DNA from: Coriaria nepalensis
Taxonomy: Eukaryota > Streptophyta > Magnoliopsida > Cucurbitales > Coriariaceae
NCBI GenBank assembly: GCA_027186245.1
Contig: CP114481.1
Location: forward strand, 40,021,501-40,085,500
Length of the DNA stretch: 64,000 nucleotides
Reading direction: 5' to 3'
In this document: in pieces, positions 49,413 to 61,344 of the stretch
How the letters are laid out: each line of letters begins with the position of its first letter
Numbering within the stretch: position 1 is the stretch's first letter
Notes under the pieces: model-generated
The model's input: only the letters and a program-made list of their open reading frames with translations
Databases searched by the model: none
Told to the model about the DNA's origin: nothing
Position numbers and translations under genes: made by a program

Positions 49413-51968
49413 TTTTCCACTATAGACACAAGTTTTGTGCATAACTTGCAAATGACCAGTGCAAGGAAAGTGTGCATTCGTTTAACCTTAAAATCATTTC
49501 AATGAGTCATTTCAAGTCAATAACTTATTTCAAAGCAATTCGGACGAATTCTATTTGTGCACTACAAACACAAGTTTTGTGCATAACGTGCAAATCATCG
49601 TTTCAAGAAAAGTGTGCATTCATTTAACCTTAAAATCATTTCAATCAGTCATTTCAAGTCAATATCATATTTCAAAGCAATTCAAATGAATTCTAATTTT
49701 GCACCACAGACACAACTTTTGTGCATAACTTGCAAATGATCATTGCAAGGAAAGTGTGCTTTCGTTTAACCTTAAAATCATTTCAATGAGTCATTTCAAG
49801 TCAATAACTTATCTCAAAGCAAGTCGAATGAATTCCAGTTTTGCACTACAGACACAACTTTTGTGCATAACTTGCAAATGATCATTGTAAGGAAAGTGTG
49901 CATTCGTTTAGCCTTAAAATCATTTCAATGAGTCATTTCAAGTCAATAACTTATGTCAAAGCAAGTCGAACGAATTCTAGTGTTGCACCACACACACAAC
50001 TTTTGTGCATAACTTGCAAATGATCATTGCAAGGTAAGTGTGCATTCGTTTAAAATTAAAATCATTTCAAAGAGTCCTTTCAGGTCAATAACTTATTTCA
50101 ACGCAAGTCGAACGAATTCTAATTTTGCACCACAGACACAACTTTTGTGCATAACTTGCAAATGATCATTGCAAGGAAAGTGTGCTTTCGTTTAACCTTA
50201 AAATCATTTCAATGAGTCATTTCAAGTCAATAACTTATCTCAAAGCAAGTCGAATGAATTCCAGTTTTGCACTACAGACACAACTTTTGTGCATAACTTG
50301 CAAATGATCATTGTAAGGAAAGTGTGCATTCGTTTAACCTTAAAATCATTTCAATGAGTCATTTCAAGTCAATAACTTATGTCAAAGCAAGTCGAACGAA
50401 TTCTAGTTTTGCACTACACAAACAACTTTTGTGCATAACTTGCAAATGATCATTGCAAGGAAAGTGTGCATTCGTTTAACCTTAAAATCATTTCAATGAG
50501 TCATTTCAAGTCAATAACTTATGTCAAAGCAAGTCGAACGAATTCTAGTGTTGCACCACACACACAACTTTTGTGCATAACTTGCAAATGATCATTGCAA
50601 GGTAAGTGTGCATTCGTTTAAAATTAAAATCATTTCAAAGAGTCCTTTCAGGTCAATAACTTATTTCAACGCAAGTCGAACGAATTCTAATTTTGCACTA
50701 CAGACACAACTTTTGTGCATAACTTGCAAATGATCATTGCAAGGAAAGTGGGCTGTCATTTAACCTTAAAATCATTTCAATGAGTCATTTCAAGTCAATA
50801 ACTTATCTCAAAGCAAGTCGAATGAATTCTAGTTTTGCACTACACAAACAACTTTTGTGCATAACTTGCAAATGATCATTGCAAGGAAAGTGTGCATTCG
50901 TTTAACCTTAAAATCATTTCAATGAGTCATTTCAAGTCAATAACTTATGTCAAAGCAAGTCGAACGAATTCTAGTTTTGCACTACACACACAACTTTTGT
51001 GCATAACTTGCAAATGATCATTGCAAGGTAAATGTGCATTCGTTTAAAATTAAAATCATTTCAAAGAGTCCTTTCAGTTCAATAACTTATTTCAAAGCAA
51101 GTCGAACGAATTCTAATTTTGCACTACAGACACAACTTTTGTGCATAACTTGCAAATGATCATTGCAAGGAAAGTGGGCTGTCGTTTAACCTTAAAATCA
51201 TTTCAATGAGTCATTTCAAGTCAATAACTTATCTCAAAGCAAGTCGAATGAATTCTAGTTTTGCACTACAGACACAACTTTTGTGCATAACCTGCAAATG
51301 ATCATTGCAAGGAAAGTGTGCATTCGTTTAACCTTAAAATCATTTCAATGAGTCATTTCAAGTCAATAACTTATCTCAAAGCAAGTCGAATGAATTCTTG
51401 TTTTGCACTACAGACACAACTTTTGTGCATAACTTGCAACTGATCATTGCAAGGAAAGTGTGCATTCGTTTAACCTTAAAATCATTTCAATGAGTCATTG
51501 CAAGTCAATAACTTATGTCAAAGCAAGTCGAACGAATTCTAGTTTTGCACTACACAAACAACTTTTGTGCAGAACTTGCAAATGATCATTGCAAGGAAAG
51601 TGTGCATTCGTTTAACCTTAAAATCATTTCAATGAGTCATTTCAAGTCAATAACTTATGTCAAAGCAAGTCGAACGAATTCTAATTTTGCACTACAGACA
51701 CAACTTTTGTGCATAACTTGCAAATGATCATTGCAAGGAAAGTGGGCTTTCGTTTAACCTTAAAATCATTTCAATGAGTCATTTCAAGTCAATAACTTAT
51801 CTCCAAGCAAGTCGAATGAATTCTAGTTTTGCACTACAGACACAACTTTTGTGCATAACTTGCAAATGATCATTGCAAGGAAAGTGTGCATTCGTTTAAC
51901 CTTAAAATCATTTCAATGAGTCATTGCAAGTCAATAATTTATGTCAAAGCAAGTCGAACGAATTCTAG
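49413..51968 (+). repeat. 2556-bp HOR, copy 1 (18 monomers)
   Basis: Begins at the TTTTCCACTATAGAC unit (GACCAGTGC), then TTTGTGCACTAC with ACGTGCAAATCATCG and CAATCAGTC, a CACCAC unit, GTTTAGCC, TGTTGCACCACACAC with AAGGTAAGTG, and TTTCAACGC. GTGGGCTGTC, ACCTGCAAATG, ATTCTTGTTTTGC, TTGCAACTGATC, TTGTGCAGAAC and TCTCCAAGC units follow. Monomer starts are every 142 bp from 49413 to 51827. The next copy follows without spacer. Confidence 0.95.
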
Positions 51969-54524
51969 TTTTCCACTATAGACACAAGTTTTGTGCATAA
52001 CTTGCAAATGACCAGTGCAAGGAAAGTGTGCATTCGTTTAACCTTAAAATCATTTCAATGAGTCATTTCAAGTCAATAACTTATTTCAAAGCAATTCGGA
52101 CGAATTCTATTTGTGCACTACAAACACAAGTTTTGTGCATAACGTGCAAATCATCGTTTCAAGAAAAGTGTGCATTCATTTAACCTTAAAATCATTTCAA
52201 TCAGTCATTTCAAGTCAATATCATATTTCAAAGCAATTCAAATGAATTCTAATTTTGCACCACAGACACAACTTTTGTGCATAACTTGCAAATGATCATT
52301 GCAAGGAAAGTGTGCTTTCGTTTAACCTTAAAATCATTTCAATGAGTCATTTCAAGTCAATAACTTATCTCAAAGCAAGTCGAATGAATTCCAGTTTTGC
52401 ACTACAGACACAACTTTTGTGCATAACTTGCAAATGATCATTGTAAGGAAAGTGTGCATTCGTTTAGCCTTAAAATCATTTCAATGAGTCATTTCAAGTC
52501 AATAACTTATGTCAAAGCAAGTCGAACGAATTCTAGTGTTGCACCACACACACAACTTTTGTGCATAACTTGCAAATGATCATTGCAAGGTAAGTGTGCA
52601 TTCGTTTAAAATTAAAATCATTTCAAAGAGTCCTTTCAGGTCAATAACTTATTTCAACGCAAGTCGAACGAATTCTAATTTTGCACCACAGACACAACTT
52701 TTGTGCATAACTTGCAAATGATCATTGCAAGGAAAGTGTGCTTTCGTTTAACCTTAAAATCATTTCAATGAGTCATTTCAAGTCAATAACTTATCTCAAA
52801 GCAAGTCGAATGAATTCCAGTTTTGCACTACAGACACAACTTTTGTGCATAACTTGCAAATGATCATTGTAAGGAAAGTGTGCATTCGTTTAACCTTAAA
52901 ATCATTTCAATGAGTCATTTCAAGTCAATAACTTATGTCAAAGCAAGTCGAACGAATTCTAGTTTTGCACTACACAAACAACTTTTGTGCATAACTTGCA
53001 AATGATCATTGCAAGGAAAGTGTGCATTCGTTTAACCTTAAAATCATTTCAATGAGTCATTTCAAGTCAATAACTTATGTCAAAGCAAGTCGAACGAATT
53101 CTAGTGTTGCACCACACACACAACTTTTGTGCATAACTTGCAAATGATCATTGCAAGGTAAGTGTGCATTCGTTTAAAATTAAAATCATTTCAAAGAGTC
53201 CTTTCAGGTCAATAACTTATTTCAACGCAAGTCGAACGAATTCTAATTTTGCACTACAGACACAACTTTTGTGCATAACTTGCAAATGATCATTGCAAGG
53301 AAAGTGGGCTGTCATTTAACCTTAAAATCATTTCAATGAGTCATTTCAAGTCAATAACTTATCTCAAAGCAAGTCGAATGAATTCTAGTTTTGCACTACA
53401 CAAACAACTTTTGTGCATAACTTGCAAATGATCATTGCAAGGAAAGTGTGCATTCGTTTAACCTTAAAATCATTTCAATGAGTCATTTCAAGTCAATAAC
53501 TTATGTCAAAGCAAGTCGAACGAATTCTAGTTTTGCACTACACACACAACTTTTGTGCATAACTTGCAAATGATCATTGCAAGGTAAATGTGCATTCGTT
53601 TAAAATTAAAATCATTTCAAAGAGTCCTTTCAGTTCAATAACTTATTTCAAAGCAAGTCGAACGAATTCTAATTTTGCACTACAGACACAACTTTTGTGC
53701 ATAACTTGCAAATGATCATTGCAAGGAAAGTGGGCTGTCGTTTAACCTTAAAATCATTTCAATGAGTCATTTCAAGTCAATAACTTATCTCAAAGCAAGT
53801 CGAATGAATTCTAGTTTTGCACTACAGACACAACTTTTGTGCATAACCTGCAAATGATCATTGCAAGGAAAGTGTGCATTCGTTTAACCTTAAAATCATT
53901 TCAATGAGTCATTTCAAGTCAATAACTTATCTCAAAGCAAGTCGAATGAATTCTTGTTTTGCACTACAGACACAACTTTTGTGCATAACTTGCAACTGAT
54001 CATTGCAAGGAAAGTGTGCATTCGTTTAACCTTAAAATCATTTCAATGAGTCATTGCAAGTCAATAACTTATGTCAAAGCAAGTCGAACGAATTCTAGTT
54101 TTGCACTACACAAACAACTTTTGTGCAGAACTTGCAAATGATCATTGCAAGGAAAGTGTGCATTCGTTTAACCTTAAAATCATTTCAATGAGTCATTTCA
54201 AGTCAATAACTTATGTCAAAGCAAGTCGAACGAATTCTAATTTTGCACTACAGACACAACTTTTGTGCATAACTTGCAAATGATCATTGCAAGGAAAGTG
54301 GGCTTTCGTTTAACCTTAAAATCATTTCAATGAGTCATTTCAAGTCAATAACTTATCTCCAAGCAAGTCGAATGAATTCTAGTTTTGCACTACAGACACA
54401 ACTTTTGTGCATAACTTGCAAATGATCATTGCAAGGAAAGTGTGCATTCGTTTAACCTTAAAATCATTTCAATGAGTCATTGCAAGTCAATAATTTATGT
54501 CAAAGCAAGTCGAACGAATTCTAG
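51969..54524 (+). repeat. 2556-bp HOR, copy 2
   Basis: Every diagnostic unit of copy 1 recurs at +2,556 bp: TTTTCCACTATAGAC at 51969, GTTTAGCC at about 52463, TGTTGCACC at about 52537 and 53105, TTGTGCAGAAC at about 54121. I did not notice any difference from copy 1 in the landmarks compared. The match begins before the nominal start, from about 49330 in copy 1 coordinates. Confidence 0.95.
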
Positions 54525-57080
54525 TTTTCCACTATAGACACAAGTTTTGTGCATAACTTGCAAATGACCAGTGCAAGGAAAGTGTGCATTCGTTTAACCT
54601 TAAAATCATTTCAATGAGTCATTTCAAGTCAATAACTTATTTCAAAGCAATTCGGACGAATTCTATTTGTGCACTACAAACACAAGTTTTGTGCATAACG
54701 TGCAAATCATCGTTTCAAGAAAAGTGTGCATTCATTTAACCTTAAAATCATTTCAATCAGTCATTTCAAGTCAATATCATATTTCAAAGCAATTCAAATG
54801 AATTCTAATTTTGCACCACAGACACAACTTTTGTGCATAACTTGCAAATGATCATTGCAAGGAAAGTGTGCTTTCGTTTAACCTTAAAATCATTTCAATG
54901 AGTCATTTCAAGTCAATAACTTATCTCAAAGCAAGTCGAATGAATTCCAGTTTTGCACTACAGACACAACTTTTGTGCATAACTTGCAAATGATCATTGT
55001 AAGGAAAGTGTGCATTCGTTTAGCCTTAAAATCATTTCAATGAGTCATTTCAAGTCAATAACTTATGTCAAAGCAAGTCGAACGAATTCTAGTGTTGCAC
55101 CACACACACAACTTTTGTGCATAACTTGCAAATGATCATTGCAAGGTAAGTGTGCATTCGTTTAAAATTAAAATCATTTCAAAGAGTCCTTTCAGGTCAA
55201 TAACTTATTTCAACGCAAGTCGAACGAATTCTAATTTTGCACCACAGACACAACTTTTGTGCATAACTTGCAAATGATCATTGCAAGGAAAGTGTGCTTT
55301 CGTTTAACCTTAAAATCATTTCAATGAGTCATTTCAAGTCAATAACTTATCTCAAAGCAAGTCGAATGAATTCCAGTTTTGCACTACAGACACAACTTTT
55401 GTGCATAACTTGCAAATGATCATTGTAAGGAAAGTGTGCATTCGTTTAACCTTAAAATCATTTCAATGAGTCATTTCAAGTCAATAACTTATGTCAAAGC
55501 AAGTCGAACGAATTCTAGTTTTGCACTACACAAACAACTTTTGTGCATAACTTGCAAATGATCATTGCAAGGAAAGTGTGCATTCGTTTAACCTTAAAAT
55601 CATTTCAATGAGTCATTTCAAGTCAATAACTTATGTCAAAGCAAGTCGAACGAATTCTAGTGTTGCACCACACACACAACTTTTGTGCATAACTTGCAAA
55701 TGATCATTGCAAGGTAAGTGTGCATTCGTTTAAAATTAAAATCATTTCAAAGAGTCCTTTCAGGTCAATAACTTATTTCAACGCAAGTCGAACGAATTCT
55801 AATTTTGCACTACAGACACAACTTTTGTGCATAACTTGCAAATGATCATTGCAAGGAAAGTGGGCTGTCATTTAACCTTAAAATCATTTCAATGAGTCAT
55901 TTCAAGTCAATAACTTATCTCAAAGCAAGTCGAATGAATTCTAGTTTTGCACTACACAAACAACTTTTGTGCATAACTTGCAAATGATCATTGCAAGGAA
56001 AGTGTGCATTCGTTTAACCTTAAAATCATTTCAATGAGTCATTTCAAGTCAATAACTTATGTCAAAGCAAGTCGAACGAATTCTAGTTTTGCACTACACA
56101 CACAACTTTTGTGCATAACTTGCAAATGATCATTGCAAGGTAAATGTGCATTCGTTTAAAATTAAAATCATTTCAAAGAGTCCTTTCAGTTCAATAACTT
56201 ATTTCAAAGCAAGTCGAACGAATTCTAATTTTGCACTACAGACACAACTTTTGTGCATAACTTGCAAATGATCATTGCAAGGAAAGTGGGCTGTCGTTTA
56301 ACCTTAAAATCATTTCAATGAGTCATTTCAAGTCAATAACTTATCTCAAAGCAAGTCGAATGAATTCTAGTTTTGCACTACAGACACAACTTTTGTGCAT
56401 AACCTGCAAATGATCATTGCAAGGAAAGTGTGCATTCGTTTAACCTTAAAATCATTTCAATGAGTCATTTCAAGTCAATAACTTATCTCAAAGCAAGTCG
56501 AATGAATTCTTGTTTTGCACTACAGACACAACTTTTGTGCATAACTTGCAACTGATCATTGCAAGGAAAGTGTGCATTCGTTTAACCTTAAAATCATTTC
56601 AATGAGTCATTGCAAGTCAATAACTTATGTCAAAGCAAGTCGAACGAATTCTAGTTTTGCACTACACAAACAACTTTTGTGCAGAACTTGCAAATGATCA
56701 TTGCAAGGAAAGTGTGCATTCGTTTAACCTTAAAATCATTTCAATGAGTCATTTCAAGTCAATAACTTATGTCAAAGCAAGTCGAACGAATTCTAATTTT
56801 GCACTACAGACACAACTTTTGTGCATAACTTGCAAATGATCATTGCAAGGAAAGTGGGCTTTCGTTTAACCTTAAAATCATTTCAATGAGTCATTTCAAG
56901 TCAATAACTTATCTCCAAGCAAGTCGAATGAATTCTAGTTTTGCACTACAGACACAACTTTTGTGCATAACTTGCAAATGATCATTGCAAGGAAAGTGTG
57001 CATTCGTTTAACCTTAAAATCATTTCAATGAGTCATTGCAAGTCAATAATTTATGTCAAAGGAAGTCGAACGAATTCTAG
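54525..57080 (+). repeat. 2556-bp HOR, copy 3
   Basis: Third copy, again at +2,556 bp, with all the same units. One private change seen is GTCAAAGGAAGTCG at about 57056 (GCAAGTCG in the others). Three head-to-tail copies this similar imply recent amplification or strong homogenisation. Confidence 0.95.
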
Positions 57081-57506
57081 TTTTCCACTATAGACACAAG
57101 TTTTGTGCATAACTTGCAAATGACCAGTGCAAGGAAAGTGTGCATTCGTTTAACCTTAAAATCATTTCAATGAGTCATTTCAAGTCAATAACTTATTTCA
57201 AAGCAATTCGGACGAATTCTATTTGTGCACTACAAACACAAGTTTTGTGCATAACGTGCAAATCATCGTTTCAAGAAAAGTGTGCATTCATTTAACCTTA
57301 AAATCATTTCAATCAGTCATTTCAAGTCAATATCATATTTCAAAGCAATTCAAATGAATTCTAATTTTGCACCACAGACACAACTTTTGTGCATAACTTG
57401 CAAATGATCATTGCAAGGAAAGTGTGCTTTCGTTTAACCTTAAAATCATTTCAATGAGTCATTTCAAGTCAATAACTTATCTCAAAGCAAGTCGAATGAA
57501 TTCTAG
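57081..57506 (+). repeat. 2556-bp HOR, truncated fourth copy (3 monomers)
   Basis: TTTTCCACTATAGAC, TTTGTGCACTAC and CACCAC units repeat the HOR start. The match breaks at about 57503, where GAATTCTAG replaces GAATTCCAG and the next unit reads GATTATTGC. This is the right edge of the homogeneous 18-monomer domain. Confidence 0.92.
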
Positions 57507-59215
57507 TTTTGCACTACAGACACAACTTTTGTGCATAACTTGCAAATGATTATTGCAAGGAAAGTGTGCATTCGTTTAACCTTAAAATCATTTCAATGAG
57601 TCATTTCAAGTCAATAACTTATGTCAAAGCAAGTCGAACGAATTCTAGTTTTGCACTACACACACAACTTTTGTGCATAACTTGCAAATGATCATTGCAA
57701 GGAAAGTGTGCATTCGTTTAACCTTAAAATCATTTCAATGAGTAATTTCAAGTCAATAACTTATGTCAAAGCAAGTCGAAAGAATTCTAGTTTTGCACTA
57801 CACACACAACTTTTGTGCGTAACTTGCAAATGATCATTGCAAGGAAAGTGTGCATTCGTTTAACCTTAAAATCATTTCAATGAGTCATTTCAAGTGAATA
57901 ACTTATGTCAAAGCGAGTCGAACGAATTCTAGTTTTGCACTACACACACAACTTTTGCGCATAACTTGCAAATGATCATTGCAAGGAAAGTGTGCATTCG
58001 TTTAAAATTAAAATCATTTCAAAGAGTCCTTTCAAGTCAATAACTTATTTCAAAGCAAGTCGAACGAATTCTAACTTTGCACTACAGACACAACTTTTGT
58101 GCATAACTTGCAAATGATCATTGCAAGGAAAGTGTGCTTTCGTTTAACCTTAAAATCATTTCAATTAGTCATTTCAAGTCAATAACTTATTTCAAAGCAA
58201 TTCGGACGAATTCTATTTTTGCACCACAGACACACCTTTTGTGCATAACTTGCAAATGATCATTGCAAGGAAAGTGTGCATTCGTTTAACCTTAAAATCA
58301 TTTCAATTAGTCATTTCAAGTCAATCACTAATTTCAAAGCAATTCGAACGAATTTTATTTTTGCACTACAAACACAAGTTTTGTGCATAACTTGCAAATG
58401 ATCATTCCAAGGAAAGTGTGCATTCATTTAACCTTAAAATCTTTTCAATGAGTCATTTCAAGTCAATAACTTGTGTCAGAGCGAGTCGAACGAATTCTAG
58501 TTTTGCACTACACACACAACTTTTGTGCATAACTTGCAAATGATCATTGCAAGGAAAGTGTGCATTGCATTCGTTTAACCATAAAATCATTTCAATCAGT
58601 CATTTCAAGTCAATAACTTATTTCAAAGCAAGTCGAACGAATTCTATTTTTGCACAACAAACACAAGTTTTGTGCATAACGTGCAAATGATCATTTCAAG
58701 AAAAGTGTGCATTCATTTAACCTTAAAATCATTTCAATCAGTCATTTCAAGTCAATCTCATATTTCAAAGCAATTCAAATGACTTCTATTTTTGCACTAC
58801 AAACACAACTTTTGTGCATAACATGCAAATGATCAATGTAAGGAAAGTGTCCATTTGTTAAACCTTAAAATCATTAAAATGAGTTATTTCAAGTCAATAA
58901 CTTATTTCAAAGCAAGTAGAACGAATTCTAGTTTTGCACTACAAACACAAGTTTTGTGCACAACACGCAAATGATCATTGCAAGGAAAGTGTGCATTCTT
59001 TTAACCTTAAAATCATTTCAATGAGTCATTTCAAGTCAATAACTAATTTCAAAGCAATTCGAACGAATTCTAGTTTTGCACTACAGACACAACTTTTGTG
59101 CATAACTTGCAAATGATCATCACAAGGAAAGTGTGCATTCATTTAACCTTAAAATCATTTCAATGAGTGAATCCAAGTCAATAACTAATTTCACAGCAAT
59201 TCGAACGAATTCTAG
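57507..59215 (+). repeat. Degenerate segment, copy 1 (12 monomers, 1709 bp)
   Basis: Duplicated at 61345-63053 with identical length, offset 3,838 bp. Shared rare variants: GATTATTGC, GAGTAATTTC, TTGTGCGTAAC, AAGCGAGTCG, TTTTGCGCAT, CAATTAGTC, CAATCACTAATTTC, CATTCCAAGG, AACTTGTGTCAGAGC, the 5-bp insertion GTGCATTGCATTCG, GCACAACAAAC, CAATCTCATATTTC, GTGCACAACACGC, GATCATCACAAGG. Variation between monomers is visibly higher here than in the preceding HOR. Similarity with the second copy starts earlier, at about 57450. Confidence 0.9.
58501..58647 (+). repeat. 147-bp monomer with GCATT duplication
   Basis: GTGCATTGCATTCG replaces GTGCATTCG, a 5-bp tandem duplication. It is shared with 62339-62485, which dates it before the duplication of this segment. 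Confidence 0.92.
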
Positions 59216-60493
59216 TTTTCCACTATAGACACAAGTTTTGTGCATAACTTGCAAATGACCAGTGCAAGGAAAGTGTGCATTCGTTTAACCTTAAAATCAT
59301 TTCAATGAGTCATTTCAAGTCAATAACTTATTTCAAAGCAATTCGGACGAATTCTATTTGTGCACTACAAACACAAGTTTTGTGCATAACGTGCAAATCA
59401 TCGTTTCAAGAAAAGTGTGCATTCATTTAACCTTAAAATCATTTCAATCAGTCATTTCAAGTCAATATCATATTTCAAAGCAATTCAAATGAATTCTAAT
59501 TTTGCACCACAGACACAACTTTTGTGCATAACTTGCAAATGATCATTGCAAGGAAAGTGTGCTTTCGTTTAACCTTAAAATCATTTCAATGAGTCATTTC
59601 AAGTCAATAACTTATCTCAAAGCAAGTCGAATGAATTCCAGTTTTGCACTACAGACACAACTTTTGTGCATAACTTGCAAATGATCATTGTAAGGAAAGT
59701 GTGCATTCGTTTAACCTTAAAATCATTTCAATGAGTCATTTCAAGTCAATAACTTATGTCAAAGCAAGTCGAACGAATTCTAGTTTTGCACTACACAAAC
59801 AACTTTTGTGCATAACTTGCAAATGATCATTGCAAGGAAAGTGTGCATTCGTTTAACCTTAAAATCATTTCAATGAGTCATTTCAAGTCAATAACTTATG
59901 TCAAAGCAAGTCGAACGAATTCTAGTGTTGCACCACACACACAACTTTTGTGCATAACTTGCAAATGATCATTGCAAGGTAAGTGTGCATTCGTTTAAAA
60001 TTAAAATCATTTGAAAGAGTCCTTTCAGGTCAATAACTTATTTCAAAGCAAGTCGAACGAATTCTAATTTTGCACTACAGACACAACTTTTGTGCATAAC
60101 TTGCAAATGATCATTGCAAGGAAAGTGGGCTGTCGTTTAACCTTAAAATCATTTCAATGAGTCATTTCAAGTCAATAACTTATCTCAAAGCAAGTCGAAT
60201 GAATTCTAGTTTTGCACTACAGACACAACTTTTGTGCATAACCTGCAAATGATCATTGCAAGGAAAGTGTGCATTCGTTTAACCTTAAAATCATTTCAAT
60301 GAGTCATTTCAAGTCAATAACTTATCTCAAAGCAAGTCGAATGAATTCTTGTTTTGCACTACAGACACAACTTTTGTGCATAACTTGCAACTGATCATTG
60401 CAAGGAAAGTGTGCATTCGTTTAACCTTAAAATCATTTCAATGAGTCATTGCAAGTCAATAACTTATGTCAAAGCAAGTCGAACGAATTCTAG
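59216..60493 (+). repeat. Shortened derivative of the 18-monomer HOR (9 monomers)
   Basis: TTTTCCACTATAGAC, TTTGTGCACTAC, CACCAC, GAATTCCAG, CACAAACAAC, TGTTGCACCACACAC, GTGGGCTGTCG, ACCTGCAAATG and ATTCTTG units appear in the order of the 2556-bp HOR, but several interior monomers are missing. TTTCAAAGC replaces TTTCAACGC, and ATTTGAAAGAGTCC is private at about 60009. This is a whole-monomer deletion product or an ancestral shorter form. Confidence 0.86.
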
Positions 60494-61344
60494 TTTTGCA
60501 CTACACACACAACTTTTGTGCATAACTTGCAAATGATCATTGCAAGGAAATTGTGCATTCGTTTAAAATTAAAATCATTTCAAAGAGTCCTTTCAGGTCA
60601 ATAACTTATTTCAAAGCAAGTCGAACGAATTCTAATTTTGCACTACGGACACAACTTTTGTGCATAACTTGCAAATGATCATTGCAAGGAAAGTGGGCTT
60701 TCGTTTAACCTTAAAATCATTTCAATGAGTCATTTCAAGTCAATAACTTATCTCCAAGCAAGTCGAATGAATTATAGTTTTGCACTACAGACACAACTTT
60801 TGTGCATAACTTGCAAATGATCATTGCAAGGAAAGTGTGCATTCGTTTAACCTTAAAATCATTTCAATGAGTCATTGCAACTCAATAACTTATGTCAAAG
60901 CAAGTCGAACGAATTCTAGTTTTGCACTACAGACACAACTTTTGTGCATAACTTGCAAATGATCAGTGCAAGGAAAGTGTGCATTCGTTTAACCTTAAAA
61001 TCATTTCAATGAGTCATTGCAAGTCAATAACTTATTTCAAAGCAATTCGAACGAATTCTAGTTTTGCACTACAGACACAAGTTTTGTGCATAACTTGCAA
61101 ATGATCAATGCAAGGAAAGTGTCCATTCGTTTAACCTTTAAATCATTTCAATGAGTGATTTCAAGTCAATAACTTATTTCAAAGCAAGTCGAACGAATTC
61201 TATTTTTGCACTACAAACGCAAGTTTTGGGCATAACTTGCAAATGATCAATGCAAGGAAAGTGTGCATTCGTTTAACTTAAAATCATTTCAATGAGTCAT
61301 TTCAAGTCAATAACTTATCTCAAAGCAAGTCGAATGAATTCTAG
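60494..61344 (+). repeat. Mixed monomers with left-family units (6 monomers, last one 141 bp)
   Basis: A CACACACAAC/GGAAATTGTGC/TTTCAGGTC unit and a GTGGGCTTTCG/TCTCCAAGC unit are followed at 60778-61061 by two units with TTGCAACTCAATAAC and then GATCAGTGC with CAATTCG. That pairing is otherwise typical of the first 36 kb. The unit at 61204-61344 reads GTTTAACTTAAAATC and is 1 bp short. Confidence 0.84.
61204..61344 (+). repeat. 141-bp monomer, independent deletion
   Basis: GTTTAACTTAAAATC lacks one C of GTTTAACCTTAAAATC. It has none of the companion variants of the other 141-bp units, so this is a separate event. Confidence 0.9.

Noticed and set aside
51515..51727. 70-codon open frame starting with ATG
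   Set aside because: It is satellite sequence read through one and a half monomers, open only because a TAA became GAA. Exact copies at 54071-54283 and 56627-56839 follow the HOR period. No domain, no initiation context and no independent codon bias.
54071..54283. 70-codon open frame, HOR copy of the one at 51515
   Set aside because: Same satellite read-through repeated 2,556 bp on; not a gene.
56627..56839. 70-codon open frame, third HOR copy
   Set aside because: Same satellite read-through; not a gene.
49413..57080. The three 2,556-bp copies as an assembly artefact
   Set aside because: Not excluded, but a private variant in copy 3 (GGAAGTCG near 57056) and a distinct truncated fourth copy argue for real tandem copies; spanning reads would settle it.
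58934..59116. 60-codon open frame
   Set aside because: It starts at a TTG inside the satellite monomer and is open because GCATAAC became GCACAAC. It is satellite DNA, not coding.
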